Below are positions 6,460 through 14,193 of a stretch of DNA of 36,784 nt, piece by piece; the first letter of the stretch is position 1; every line of letters starts with the position of its first letter. Origin of the DNA: Caulobacteraceae bacterium (GTDB taxonomy: Bacteria; Pseudomonadota; Alphaproteobacteria; Caulobacterales; Caulobacteraceae); assembly GCA_031291685.1 (NCBI GenBank), contig JARLIP010000105.1:1-36784 (forward strand). Reading direction: 5' to 3'. Below the pieces are notes generated by a model. It made no database searches. It saw nothing but the letters and a program-made list of their open reading frames with translations, and was not told where the DNA came from. Made by a program: the position numbers and the translations under genes.

Positions 6460-8378
6460 GCCACCGCCTCGCCGACCGCCAGACCGGCCCGCTGAATCGT
6501 CATGGGCGCCGCGGCCACGTCCTCGGCGGTGGAGAAGGACCAGCGGGTGACCCCGCCCTCATCTTCTTCAATCAGGATGAAGCCCAGCTTGGCGTAGTGG
6601 TCCTGGACCATGCTGTTACGCTCGGTGGGGCGATAGACGCCCACCAGCCGCTCGATCCCCGCCGCCCGGGCGTTCAGCACCAGCTCGCGCAGGACCATCT
6701 GCTCGACCTTGCGGCCCAGGACCCGGCAGCTCATCAGCCAGGTGTCGATCTCCCAGGCCGCGGGCTCGGACGGTCGGGCGATGACCACCGAGATCATGCC
6801 GTTGTCGCCGAACACGTCGGTCAGCCGCACCTGCAAGGTGAAGACCCCGGCGTCCGCCTCGGCGGCGGCCACCTCGGCCTCGGTATAGCGCCGGGTGGTC
6901 AGGTTGAACTGGTTGGACTTGTTGATCAGCTGCGAGATCCGCTCGCGCCCGACCCCGTCGAAGGGGGCGAAACCGATCCGCATGTTCAGGGATTCCAGAT
7001 AGGCCTCGACCCCGCCGACCTTGGACTGCAAGGCTAGGCGCTTGGCGTTGTCCTGATAGAAGTCGGCGCGCTTTCGGTCCTCGTCGGAGAAGGCCACGGC
7101 CTCGAAATAACCGGCGGCCAACAGGGTGCGGGCATAGAGGGCCGGGTCTTCCGGCAGTTCCGGAACCGCCACCCTGGGCAGCAATCGGCGCACCAGGCCG
7201 CGCTCCACCGGATTGTCGTCCAGGAACACCATGGAGGCCAGGCCCAGGTTCAGCTCCTCGGCTATGGCCTTGATATTGGTGGCCTTGTCGTTCCAGTTGG
7301 CCTGGAACACGGCGATGTGGTTCTCCCGCAGCAGCATTTCCGGGTGCTCGCGGAAAGCCGCCCTCGCCACCTCGTCGGTGTTCTTGGACGAGACCGCCAG
7401 CACCACCCCACGCTCGCGCAGCATCAGGGCGGTGCGCTGCACCTCCAGGAAGGCCTCGCCGGTGGCGTCCCCTTGCGCGATGCGGATGCCGTCCAGGCCG
7501 TCGTCGCCGATCACCCCACCCCAGACGGTGTTGTCCAGGTCCAGGATCAGGCAGCGCCGCGCCCCGCCGCGCAGGGCGCCCAGCAGCCGGCCCACATGGT
7601 CAGCGTAGAGCCGCGCATAGGTGGCGGAAAAGGGCAGCTTGGCGAGGTTCCACTGCTCGGGGGAATACCACTCGGCCAGGCCCACGGTCTCGGCCAGGGC
7701 GGCGATGTCCAGGATCAGGTCCGGCGTGCCCTCCAGTCCGTCCAGCAGGCGGCGATTGATCGCGTCCAGCAGGCCGCGGGTGCTCATGGCCACGCGGCGG
7801 TCGAGGCTGCCGAACAACTGCTCCGGGGGCGGAGCGAAGGTCTGCACGATGCTGACCGCGCCGCTGGCGGCGCGAAATCCCTCGCGCAGCATGTCGATGA
7901 AGCCGATGCTGGCCTCGACGCTGGCGGCGCGCTCGCCCAGGCCCGCCGGGATCGGCAGGCTGCGATAGTCCAGGGCGATCAGCACCGCGTCGCACCTGGC
8001 GGCGTTGATCCGGGACTCCGGCTCCAGGGCCTGCTGCACGATCTGTCCGTACTCGGCGCTGACGCACTCGAGCAGCACCCCATGCCGGGCGGCGCTGGCG
8101 ATCAGGGCCGGGATCAACAGGTCCAGGGTGCCGGTGCCGACGATCCCCAGCTTGAACGGCGTCAGGGGCGAAAGGTTGGCGCCCCGTGCGGCCAGGGCGC
8201 CGATGGTCTCGGCCAGCTTGATCAGCTGGTTGTCCCCCAGGGCGTGGGTGGCCAGGGCGATGATCTCGTCCCCCGCGCCGGCGCCGTCGCCCCCCTCGAC
8301 CAGGGCGCGGTTGCGCGCCCGAAAGTCAGCGGGCGACTCGGGCAGCCAGGCCAGATCGGCGAACAGATGTCTCGTCAT
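6456..8378 (-). CDS. FkbH-like HAD-IIIC enzyme with C-terminal GNAT-like domain (predicted acyl-carrier loading enzyme)
   Basis: 640 aa. The N-terminal third (about 1-270) is the FkbH-family region preceding the phosphatase. The HAD-IIIC core follows: motif I LILDLDNTVWGGVIGDDG with D280, D282 and T284; the AVSSKNT lysine K332; and the FLDDNPVE acidic pair D387/D388. The C-terminal part (about 460-620), with RLTDVFGDNGMISVV, SCRVLGRKVEQMVL and YRPTERNSMVQDHYAKLGF, resembles a GNAT acyltransferase fold. FkbH-type enzymes in polyketide pathways bind 1,3-bisphosphoglycerate, remove phosphate and load a glyceryl thioester onto an ACP. The ACP gene lies 15 bp upstream and the SGNH gene overlaps by 4 nt downstream. 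I infer that it charges the neighbouring ACP; glyceryl is the expected but unproven cargo. Confidence 0.85.
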   Translation of the reverse strand: MTRHLFADLAWLPESPADFRARNRALVEGGDGAGAGDEIIALATHALGDNQLIKLAETIGALAARGANLSPLTPFKLGIVGTGTLDLLIPALIASAARHGVLLECVSAEYGQIVQQALEPESRINAARCDAVLIALDYRSLPIPAGLGERAASVEASIGFIDMLREGFRAASGAVSIVQTFAPPPEQLFGSLDRRVAMSTRGLLDAINRRLLDGLEGTPDLILDIAALAETVGLAEWYSPEQWNLAKLPFSATYARLYADHVGRLLGALRGGARRCLILDLDNTVWGGVIGDDGLDGIRIAQGDATGEAFLEVQRTALMLRERGVVLAVSSKNTDEVARAAFREHPEMLLRENHIAVFQANWNDKATNIKAIAEELNLGLASMVFLDDNPVERGLVRRLLPRVAVPELPEDPALYARTLLAAGYFEAVAFSDEDRKRADFYQDNAKRLALQSKVGGVEAYLESLNMRIGFAPFDGVGRERISQLINKSNQFNLTTRRYTEAEVAAAEADAGVFTLQVRLTDVFGDNGMISVVIARPSEPAAWEIDTWLMSCRVLGRKVEQMVLRELVLNARAAGIERLVGVYRPTERNSMVQDHYAKLGFILIEEDEGGVTRWSFSTAEDVAAAPMTIQRAGLAVGEAVA

Positions 8379-8393
8379 GGCGGCGCGCTTTCG

Positions 8394-8636
8394 TCAGTTC
8401 CGTCCGGTCTTGGCCGCGATCGCCCGGGCCAGATCCCCCACCGACTTGAACGAGGTGATCTCGGAGGCCGTGAACTTGACCGAAAAGGCGCGCTCGACCT
8501 GGATCATCAGGCGCACGTGGGCGAGGCTATCCCAGCCATTGACCTTTTCCGCCGTCAGGTCCTCGGTGGCGACGATGTCGTCGTCGTCGAACACATCGAC
8601 CAGAATTTCGGTCAACCGCTTGTAGATGCTATCCAT
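8394..8636 (-). CDS. acyl carrier protein (dedicated to the FkbH/MBOAT operon)
   Basis: 80 aa, normal ACP length. The phosphopantetheine attachment motif is GWDSLAH with S37 as the modified serine, and the protein is acidic around DVFDDDDIVATEDL. It is the first gene of the leftward operon and ends 15 bp before the FkbH start. It is not in a fatty-acid synthesis context, so it probably carries a special acyl unit loaded by FkbH, as DltC carries D-alanine. The ATG at 8636 directly follows a TAA/TAG-rich spot and is the only reasonable start; GGGGAT about 11 nt upstream is a weak ribosome site. Confidence 0.9.
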   Translation of the reverse strand: MDSIYKRLTEILVDVFDDDDIVATEDLTAEKVNGWDSLAHVRLMIQVERAFSVKFTASEITSFKSVGDLARAIAAKTGRN

Positions 8637-8638
8637 TT

Positions 8639-8981
8639 AGTCGCTGATCCCCATACCCGCTCGCAACGCCCAGACCCCTGGGACGAGTGTAACGCTCCTA
8701 TCACCCGTTCGTTACGAGTCCGTGTTGCCTTGCGTATCGCCCGACTAAGGGTTGCGGCTCAAGCGCCACAGTCGGCCACCGCCAACCTGTGAGGGTTAGC
8801 CCCGCGCGCGCCAACCGCCTAGCGGCCAAGATCTCGTATCGGTTTGGAAACCACTTCTTTGCCCGGCGCCAACGCGCAAAGCCCCCACAGGGGGCGAGCC
8901 ATCGCTCAAATTCAGGGCGCTGAGGGTATGGGAATGAAGCCACACGCCACCCCTGGTCCTCCAGGGACGGCGCCATGGTCG
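8639..8981. other. intergenic region without a gene; contains the presumed promoter of the ACP operon
   Basis: This 343-bp gap separates the leftward ACP operon from the leftward TauD-like gene. Open frames crossing it are arginine/proline-rich shadows without family features. The only structure I see is an inverted repeat at 8689-8715 about 55 bp upstream of the ACP start. Confidence 0.5.
8689..8715. promoter_or_regulatory. inverted repeat GTAACG-N15-CGTTAC upstream of the ACP/FkbH operon (candidate operator)
   Basis: GTAACG at 8689-8694 and CGTTAC at 8710-8715 form a perfect 6-bp dyad with a 15-bp spacer. It lies 53-79 bp upstream of the ACP start, a normal place for an operator. The arms are short, so chance occurrence is possible. 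Confidence 0.3.
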
Positions 8982-9854
8982 TCAGAGATTGGCGTAGAGG
9001 GGCTCGTCCTGGATCAGGATGCGCTCCATCAGGCGCGGGAAGTCGCCATAGTCGCGGATGGCGATGTGCACCGCCGCGCGATTGTCCCAGAAGACCACCG
9101 AACCCGGGCGCCAGGAGAAGCGAACCTGGTATTCCGGCTTGCGATACTGATCCAGGATCTTGGTCAGCAGGGCGCGGCCCTCGGCCAGATCGAGGCCGAT
9201 GATATGGGGCTTCTGGGTGAAGTTGACCCACAGGATCTTCTGGCCGGTTTCCCGATGGGTGCGCACGATCGGGTGGGCGACGATCGGATAGTCGTGGCCG
9301 TTTTCCTTCAGGGCGTCGCGGAAATCGTGGGTCACGTGCAGGCCTTCCAGGCGGGCCTTGAGCTCGTCGGACAAATCCTCATAGGCCTTGCCCGCATCCA
9401 CCCAGATGGTGTCGCCGCCGACCTCCGGCAGGTTCACCGCCCGCAGCACCGCCCCCCAGGTGGGCACGAGGCGCCAGCTGGTGTCGGTATGATAGCCGGA
9501 GGCGACCTGATCGGGATCGGCCCAGGTCTTCCACTTGGCGATCCGCTCGGCGTCGGGCGGCTCGATCTTGTGCAGCGGGGCGATCTTGTCGTTGTGGCGG
9601 GTGCTGGGGTGGACATAGAGCGGGCCGAACTGGACCGCGAAATCGGCGTGCTGTTCCGGCGTCAGGTGCTGATCGCGGAAGAAGACCACCTTGTGCTTCA
9701 GGATGGCCGCCTTGATGGCGTCCCGGTCCGCGTCGCTCAGGGGTTTGGTGATATCCACCCCGTCGATCTCGGCGCCGATGGTGGGCTCCAGGGGGCGCAC
9801 CTTGATCTGGCTGGCGGTTGCAGACTCCGCCGCCTGTAGCGTAACCACACTCAT
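8982..9854 (-). CDS. TauD/TfdA-family 2-oxoglutarate-dependent dioxygenase
   Basis: 290 aa, full length. Fe(II) ligands are H122 and D124 in YHTDTSW and H263 in WDNRAAVHIAIRDYG. The arginines of FPRLMERI (R274, R278) match the 2-oxoglutarate-binding region. The TauD branch hydroxylates taurine, other alkylsulfonates or alkyl sulfates next to sulfur, releasing sulfite or sulfate for assimilation. The divergent neighbour is an SsuD-like monooxygenase and two peroxiredoxins follow, which supports a role in sulfur scavenging. The exact substrate is open: taurine, alkylsulfonate and alkyl sulfate are all possible. Start ATG at 9854. Confidence 0.85.
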   Translation of the reverse strand: MSVVTLQAAESATASQIKVRPLEPTIGAEIDGVDITKPLSDADRDAIKAAILKHKVVFFRDQHLTPEQHADFAVQFGPLYVHPSTRHNDKIAPLHKIEPPDAERIAKWKTWADPDQVASGYHTDTSWRLVPTWGAVLRAVNLPEVGGDTIWVDAGKAYEDLSDELKARLEGLHVTHDFRDALKENGHDYPIVAHPIVRTHRETGQKILWVNFTQKPHIIGLDLAEGRALLTKILDQYRKPEYQVRFSWRPGSVVFWDNRAAVHIAIRDYGDFPRLMERILIQDEPLYANL

Positions 9855-10161
9855 CGCAAATTCCTTGTATCTTGTTGAGTATTCCGGTGCGGGACATCAT
9901 GCCCGCTGTTCGAAACAATGATCAGGACTCCGGGACCGGCGATAATTGTATTTCTTCATCGATCATATTGATTGGGCGGCGCCGCGCCACAATTCAGGCG
10001 GGCCCGTCGCCCGTCGCCACCGCCCAGCGCCTCCTAGGGCTTTCAGATTTTATGGCTTGAGCGGTCTATTCCTATGGATACGCTAGGAGTTAAGGGCGAC
10101 GGTGGCGATCCCTGCGCGCGGATCCATCAGCCCGACAGTTGAAGCGACAAGGAAGAGTTCG
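9855..10161. promoter_or_regulatory. divergent control region between TauD-like and SsuD-like genes
   Basis: 307 bp, clearly richer in A+T than its flanks around 9915-9990. It carries ATTCC at 9860-9864 and 9881-9885 next to the tauD-like start, and ATTCC (10068-10072) with TAGGA (10084-10088) in front of the SsuD-like gene. The same ATTCC/TAGGA pair recurs upstream of the second SsuD-like gene. I could not place convincing -35/-10 boxes. Confidence 0.4.
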
Positions 10162-11343
10162 ATGCCTCAATCCCAGGCCATTCGCCCGTTCTGGTTCATC
10201 CCCACCCATGGCGACGGCCGCTGGCTGGGTTCAGCCGAGGGCGGCCGCCCGACGGATTTCAGCTATCTGGCCCAGGTCGGCCAGGCCGCCGACCGCCTGG
10301 GCTTCGAAGGGGTGCTGCTGCCGACGGGGCGCACCTGCGAGGACAGCTGGGTGATCGCCTCGGCCCTGGCGCCCATGACCCAGAGGCTGAAATTGCTGGT
10401 GGCCGTACGCCCAGGGGTGACCTCGCCCCTGTTCGCCGCGCGCCAGGCCGCGACCCTGGACCGGATCAGCGGCGGGCGGCTGCTGATCAATGTGGTGGTG
10501 GGCGGCGACGCGGGCGAGATGGCCGCCGACGGGGTGTTCCTGGAGCATGACCAGCGCTACGCCATGGCCGATGAGTTCCTGACCATCTGGCGGCGGCTGA
10601 TGGCCGGGGAGAAGGTCGATTTCGAGGGCGAGCACATCAAGGTCAAGGGCGCGGAGCTGTTGTTCCCGCCGGTGCGCGAGGGCGGCCCGCCGCTCTTTAT
10701 CGGCGGCTCCTCCGACGCGGCCAACCGGGTGACGGCCGAGCATATCGATGTGTGCCTGACCTGGGGCGAGCCCCCGGCGGGGGTGGCCGAGAAGATCGCC
10801 GCCGTCCGCCGCCTGGCCGAGGCCACCGGCCGCACCGTCCGCTTCGGCGCCCGCTTCCACGTGATCGTCCGCGAGACCGAGGAAGCAGCCTGGGCCGAGG
10901 CCGACCGCCTGATCAGCCGCCTGGACGACGACGTCATCGCCAAGGCGCAGAAGAACCTGGCCAAGCAGGATTCCGTCGGCCAGGCCCGGATGCGGGCCCT
11001 GCACGGGGGCGATCGCAACAAGCTGGTGGTCTATCCCAATGTCTGGGCCGGGGTCGGCCTGGTCCGAGGCGGCGCCGGCACGGCCCTGGTGGGCTCGGCC
11101 GAGAACGTGGCCGCCCGCATCCGCGAATACCGCGCCTTAGGCGTCGAGACCTTCGTCATGTCCGGCTATCCACACCTGGAGGAGGCCTATCGGGTCGCCG
11201 AACTGCTGCTGCCCCGACTGGACATCGCCTCCACCGAAACCCCGCCCCGCGCCAAGGTCCAGCCAGGCCGGGCCGGCGAGACGGGCGCCCAGTACAGCCC
11301 CGAGGCCCGCGCCAGCGCCACCGTTCTCACCGGTCCGTCCTAG
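10162..11343 (+). CDS. SsuD-like FMNH2-dependent alkanesulfonate monooxygenase
   Basis: 393 aa of the bacterial luciferase-like (LLM) family. Typical blocks are [14 protein letters not shown] near the start, [36 protein letters not shown] (about 77-112), [15 protein letters not shown] (about 125-139), [12 protein letters not shown] (about 177-188) and [16 protein letters not shown] (about 310-325). These match SsuD, which cleaves C1 or longer alkanesulfonates with FMNH2 and O2 to an aldehyde plus sulfite. No SsuE-type FMN reductase or SsuABC transporter lies beside it in this window; the flavin reductase at 1868 is 8 kb away. The start ATG at 10162 follows AAGGAAGAG, a good ribosome site. The C-terminal tail beyond about residue 360 is longer than usual. 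Confidence 0.87.
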   Translation: MPQSQAIRPFWFIPTHGDGRWLGSAEGGRPTDFSYLAQVGQAADRLGFEGVLLPTGRTCEDSWVIASALAPMTQRLKLLVAVRPGVTSPLFAARQAATLDRISGGRLLINVVVGGDAGEMAADGVFLEHDQRYAMADEFLTIWRRLMAGEKVDFEGEHIKVKGAELLFPPVREGGPPLFIGGSSDAANRVTAEHIDVCLTWGEPPAGVAEKIAAVRRLAEATGRTVRFGARFHVIVRETEEAAWAEADRLISRLDDDVIAKAQKNLAKQDSVGQARMRALHGGDRNKLVVYPNVWAGVGLVRGGAGTALVGSAENVAARIREYRALGVETFVMSGYPHLEEAYRVAELLLPRLDIASTETPPRAKVQPGRAGETGAQYSPEARASATVLTGPS

Positions 11344-11349
11344 GAAGCC

Positions 11350-12054
11350 CTATTCCGCGGCGGACGCCAGGGTCAGGCCGCGCACGGCCTCGATCACCGG
11401 CTCGGCCTCGGTTCGGACCATCCAGTCGGGGCTGACGTCGGCGAAGCGCACCCGGCGATCCTGGCCGATCACCACCACGGTCGGCATGGGCAGCTCCCAG
11501 GTTCCCGCGCCGGTGACCTCGCCGATGCTCGAGCCCCGGGCGATGGCCGCGGCCTTGGAGGCCTCGTCGAAGCTGTAGAGAATGCCGAACCGGCGGCCCA
11601 GGGCGTTGCCCAGGTCGCTGGCCACGGCGAAGTCGAAGTCGTGGCGGCGCTTGATGTCCACCAGACGCTCTGGAACCTGCGGACTGACCGCGATCAGGGT
11701 CGCGCCCGGGTCCTTCAGGGCCGGCGCCAGGTTGCGCTGGTAATAGGGCAAGGCCAGGTTACAGGCCGGACAGCCGGCGAAGCGGAAGAAGATCAGCACC
11801 ACCGGCCCCTTGGCCAGCAGGGCGTCCAGCTCCAGCTGACCGCCATCCACCTCCGGCAGGGTGAAGGGCGCGGCCAGATCCCCCGCCTTGACGAAACCGG
11901 CGCGGTCAGCGGTGGCCACCAGGGTGGCGCGCTGGTCGATATTGATCTTGAGGGCGGCCGGATCCATGGTTTTCAGCCGCTCCGCATGCAGGGCGCCGAG
12001 GATCTGGCGAACGGATTCCTTGGGTTGGGGCGAAGGGTTTGGGCCGTGAGCCAT
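11350..12054 (-). CDS. AhpC/TSA-type peroxiredoxin-like protein with a CxxC active site
   Basis: 234 aa. A helical N-terminal extension (about 1-55) precedes the thioredoxin-fold domain starting GDLAAPFTLPEVDGGQLELDALL. The active-site strand is VVLIFFRFAGCPACNLALPYY with C95 and C98. PQVPERLVDIKRRHDFDFAVASDLGNALGRRFGILY follows, as in AhpC/TSA redoxins. It is likely a thiol peroxidase or disulfide reductase. The ATG at 12054 is preferred to one at 12072 because GAGGAG lies a few bases upstream of it. The gene is convergent with the SsuD-like gene (6-bp gap) and divergent from the second SsuD-like gene, so a link to sulfonate metabolism, where sulfite and reactive oxygen arise, is plausible but inferred. 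Confidence 0.8.
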   Translation of the reverse strand: MAHGPNPSPQPKESVRQILGALHAERLKTMDPAALKINIDQRATLVATADRAGFVKAGDLAAPFTLPEVDGGQLELDALLAKGPVVLIFFRFAGCPACNLALPYYQRNLAPALKDPGATLIAVSPQVPERLVDIKRRHDFDFAVASDLGNALGRRFGILYSFDEASKAAAIARGSSIGEVTGAGTWELPMPTVVVIGQDRRVRFADVSPDWMVRTEAEPVIEAVRGLTLASAAE

Positions 12055-12367
12055 GGGGCGCTCCTCAATCATGCGCCGGCACGCTAGGGCGCCCGCCCCG
12101 CCCGGAAAATCGAAGCTTCGTCATGGGCGATATTGGCTTGGCTGATAGGCGCTCCACCCCAAATGAAACCCATTATCAAATGCAATAACGGCCTATTGAA
12201 ACTCTTCAACTGACCTTGATTTCATCTCATATAAGAATTCCCTACAGTGCTGATAGGAATTCATCAGCGCCGGGCGAGGACCCGGGCGCTATGGATCAAT
12301 ATCGATGCGTCGTCAGGCCGCCCGCAGGGGATGGAGCCCACGCCGCGACCGGACTGGAGATGTCCCT
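12055..12367. promoter_or_regulatory. divergent promoter region of the peroxiredoxin-like and second SsuD-like genes
   Basis: 313 bp with a pronounced AT-rich core (about 12150-12265). GAATTCC (12235-12241) and GGAATTC (12256-12262) form an inverted repeat; within it ATTCC-N12-TAGGA mirrors ATTCC-N11-TAGGA at 10068-10088 upstream of the other SsuD-like gene. A shared regulator of the sulfur genes could bind here. No start codon or ribosome site for another gene was seen. Confidence 0.4.
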
Positions 12368-13489
12368 ATGTCAGTGGAATTCATCGGCTTTCTGCACTAT
12401 CAGGAATCCTCGGAGAGCCTGGCGCCCAGCGGCGCCGTGGTTCAGCCCGAGTTCGTCAAGGCCTTCGCCCAGGCCCAGGACCAGGGCGGGTTCGACAAGG
12501 CCCTGATCGCCTATCACAGCTCCACCGGGGACGGCTTCCTGGTGGCCCAGTACGCGGCGGCCTTCACCGAGCGCCTGGGCCTCTTGGTCGCCCACCGCCC
12601 GGGGTTCGTGGCCCCCACCGTGGCGGCGCGCAAGTTCGCCACCCTGGACCAGCTGAGCAAGGGCCGCGCCTCGGTCAACATCAACTCCGGCGGCGACGAC
12701 GCCGAACAGCGCCGGGACGGCGACTATCTGAGCCACGACGAGCGCTATGAGCGCACCGGCGAATTCATCGACATCCTCAAGCAGACCTGGACCAGCGAGG
12801 AGCCCTTCAGCCACGAGGGCAAGTACTACCGCTTCGAGGACAATGTCTCCTCGGTGCGCCCGGTGCAAAAGCCGCACATCCCGGTCTTCTTCAGCGGCTC
12901 CTCCGACGCGGCGGTCAAGGTCGGCGCCCGCACCGCCGACACCTACATGCTGTGGGCCGAGTCCCTGGCCGGCACCCGCGAGCAGATCGCCCGCATCAGC
13001 GCCGCCGCCGCCCAGTTCAACCGCCCGCAAAAGCTGCGCTTCAGCCTGTCGGTGCGCCCGATCATCGCCCCCACCGAGGCCGAGGCCTGGGCCAAGGCCG
13101 AATCGATCCTGGAAAAGGCCAAGGCCCTGCGCGCGCAGGGCGGCGCCGTGTTCGGCCGTCGCGGCCGCACCGGCGCGCCGCGGAACGTCGGCTCCCTGCG
13201 CCTTCTGGAAACCGCCGCCCAAGGCAAGGTGGTCGATAAGCGCCTGTGGACCGAGATCGCGGCCCTGACCGGCGCCGGCGGCAACTCCACCGCCCTGGTC
13301 GGCACCCCAGAACAGGTGGCCGAGGCCCTGCTCGACTATTACGACCTGGGCATCGAGACCATCCTGGTGCGGGGCTTCAACCCCCTGGCCGACGCCATCG
13401 ACTATGGCCGCGAGCTGATCCCCCTGGTCCGCCAGGAAGTCGCCCGCCGCGACGCCGAGATCAAGCCCTCGGCGGTCGCAGCCGCCTGA
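12368..13489 (+). CDS. second SsuD-like FMNH2-dependent sulfonate monooxygenase
   Basis: 373 aa LLM-family flavin monooxygenase: FIGFLHYQESSE at the N terminus, LLVAHRPGFVAPTVAARKFATLDQLSKGRASVNINSGGDD (about 72-111), SHDERYERTGEFIDILKQTW (about 119-138), IPVFFSGSSDAAVKVGARTADTYMLW (about 171-196) and a C-terminal TALVGTPEQVAEALLDYYDLGIETILVRG. It belongs to the alkanesulfonate monooxygenase (SsuD/MsuD/SfnG-like) subfamily and differs clearly from the first copy, so the two probably have different sulfonate substrates and are not a recent duplication. The ATG at 12368 begins directly at the first beta strand. The 1-Cys peroxiredoxin gene follows in the same direction after 71 bp. Confidence 0.87.
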   Translation: MSVEFIGFLHYQESSESLAPSGAVVQPEFVKAFAQAQDQGGFDKALIAYHSSTGDGFLVAQYAAAFTERLGLLVAHRPGFVAPTVAARKFATLDQLSKGRASVNINSGGDDAEQRRDGDYLSHDERYERTGEFIDILKQTWTSEEPFSHEGKYYRFEDNVSSVRPVQKPHIPVFFSGSSDAAVKVGARTADTYMLWAESLAGTREQIARISAAAAQFNRPQKLRFSLSVRPIIAPTEAEAWAKAESILEKAKALRAQGGAVFGRRGRTGAPRNVGSLRLLETAAQGKVVDKRLWTEIAALTGAGGNSTALVGTPEQVAEALLDYYDLGIETILVRGFNPLADAIDYGRELIPLVRQEVARRDAEIKPSAVAAA

Positions 13490-13520
13490 CCGCCCCCTCC
13501 ATCCATAACCTCTGACCAAA

Positions 13521-13544
13521 GGCCCGGGGCTCGCGCTCCGGGCC
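13521..13544 (+). terminator. GC-rich hairpin between ssuD-like and 1-Cys peroxiredoxin genes
   Basis: GGCCCGGGGC (13521-13530), loop TCGC, GCTCCGGGCC (13535-13544) form a 10-bp stem with one G-U pair in RNA. Only a short TTTT follows, 10 bp later and just before the next ribosome site. It may act as an attenuator or RNA-processing structure in the leader of the peroxiredoxin gene and not as a full terminator. Confidence 0.4.
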
Positions 13545-13560
13545 CATAGGAGTTTTCCCC

Positions 13561-14193
13561 ATGGCCCTGCAACTTGGCGACATCGCCCCGGACTTCACCC
13601 AGGACTCCACCGAGGGCCCGATCCATTTCCATGACTGGGCCGGCGGATCGTGGGTGGTGCTGTTTTCCCACCCCAAGGACTTCACCCCGGTCTGCACCAC
13701 CGAGCTGGGCGCCGTGGCCAAGCTGAAGCCCGAGTTCGACAAGCGCGGGGTCAAGGTGATCGGCCTGTCGGTGGACGGCGCCGGCAGCCACGAGCAATGG
13801 GCCAAGGACATCGCCGAAACCCAAGGCACAGCCCTGAACTTCCCCCTGATCGCCGACCACGACCGTAAGGTCTCGGACCTCTACGGCATGATCCACCCAA
13901 ACGCCAACGACACCCTGACCGTGCGCTCGGTGTTCGTGATCGACCCCAGCAAGCGGGTGCGCCTGACCCTGACCTATCCGGCCTCCACCGGGCGCAATTT
14001 CGACGAGCTGCTGCGGGTGATCGACAGCCTGCAACTGACCGACCGCTTCAAGGTCGCCACCCCCGTCAACTGGAAACACGGCGAAGACGTCATCATCGTC
14101 CCCTCCGTCACCAACGAAGCCGCCAAGGCCCTGTTCCCCGCCGGCTGGACCGAGGTGAAGCCCTACCTGCGCACGGTGAAGCAACCGGGGTGA
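13561..14193 (+). CDS. lsfA: 1-Cys peroxiredoxin, LsfA/Prx6 type
   Basis: 210 aa, the standard length of Prx6-type enzymes. The peroxidatic cysteine is C45 in SHPKDFTPVCTTELG. The long C-terminal domain with TYPASTGRNFDELLRVIDSLQLTDRFKVATPVNW is characteristic of the 1-Cys class. No resolving cysteine is present in the protein. In Pseudomonas the homologue LsfA is induced by sulfate starvation and accompanies sulfonate-degrading enzymes. The position after two SsuD-like genes and near a TauD-like gene fits that precedent well. AGGAG lies 9 bp before the ATG. Confidence 0.88.
   Translation: MALQLGDIAPDFTQDSTEGPIHFHDWAGGSWVVLFSHPKDFTPVCTTELGAVAKLKPEFDKRGVKVIGLSVDGAGSHEQWAKDIAETQGTALNFPLIADHDRKVSDLYGMIHPNANDTLTVRSVFVIDPSKRVRLTLTYPASTGRNFDELLRVIDSLQLTDRFKVATPVNWKHGEDVIIVPSVTNEAAKALFPAGWTEVKPYLRTVKQPG

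Noticed and set aside
8701-9231. 176-codon reverse-strand frame spanning the gap after the TauD-like gene
   Set aside because: It is largely the shadow of the dioxygenase gene in another frame and has the Arg/Pro/Gly bias of GC-rich shadows.
12196-12248. TTGAAA and TATAAG boxes upstream of the second SsuD-like gene as a promoter
   Set aside because: No pair of boxes has acceptable 16-18 bp spacing (TTGATT to TATAAG is only 8 bp).
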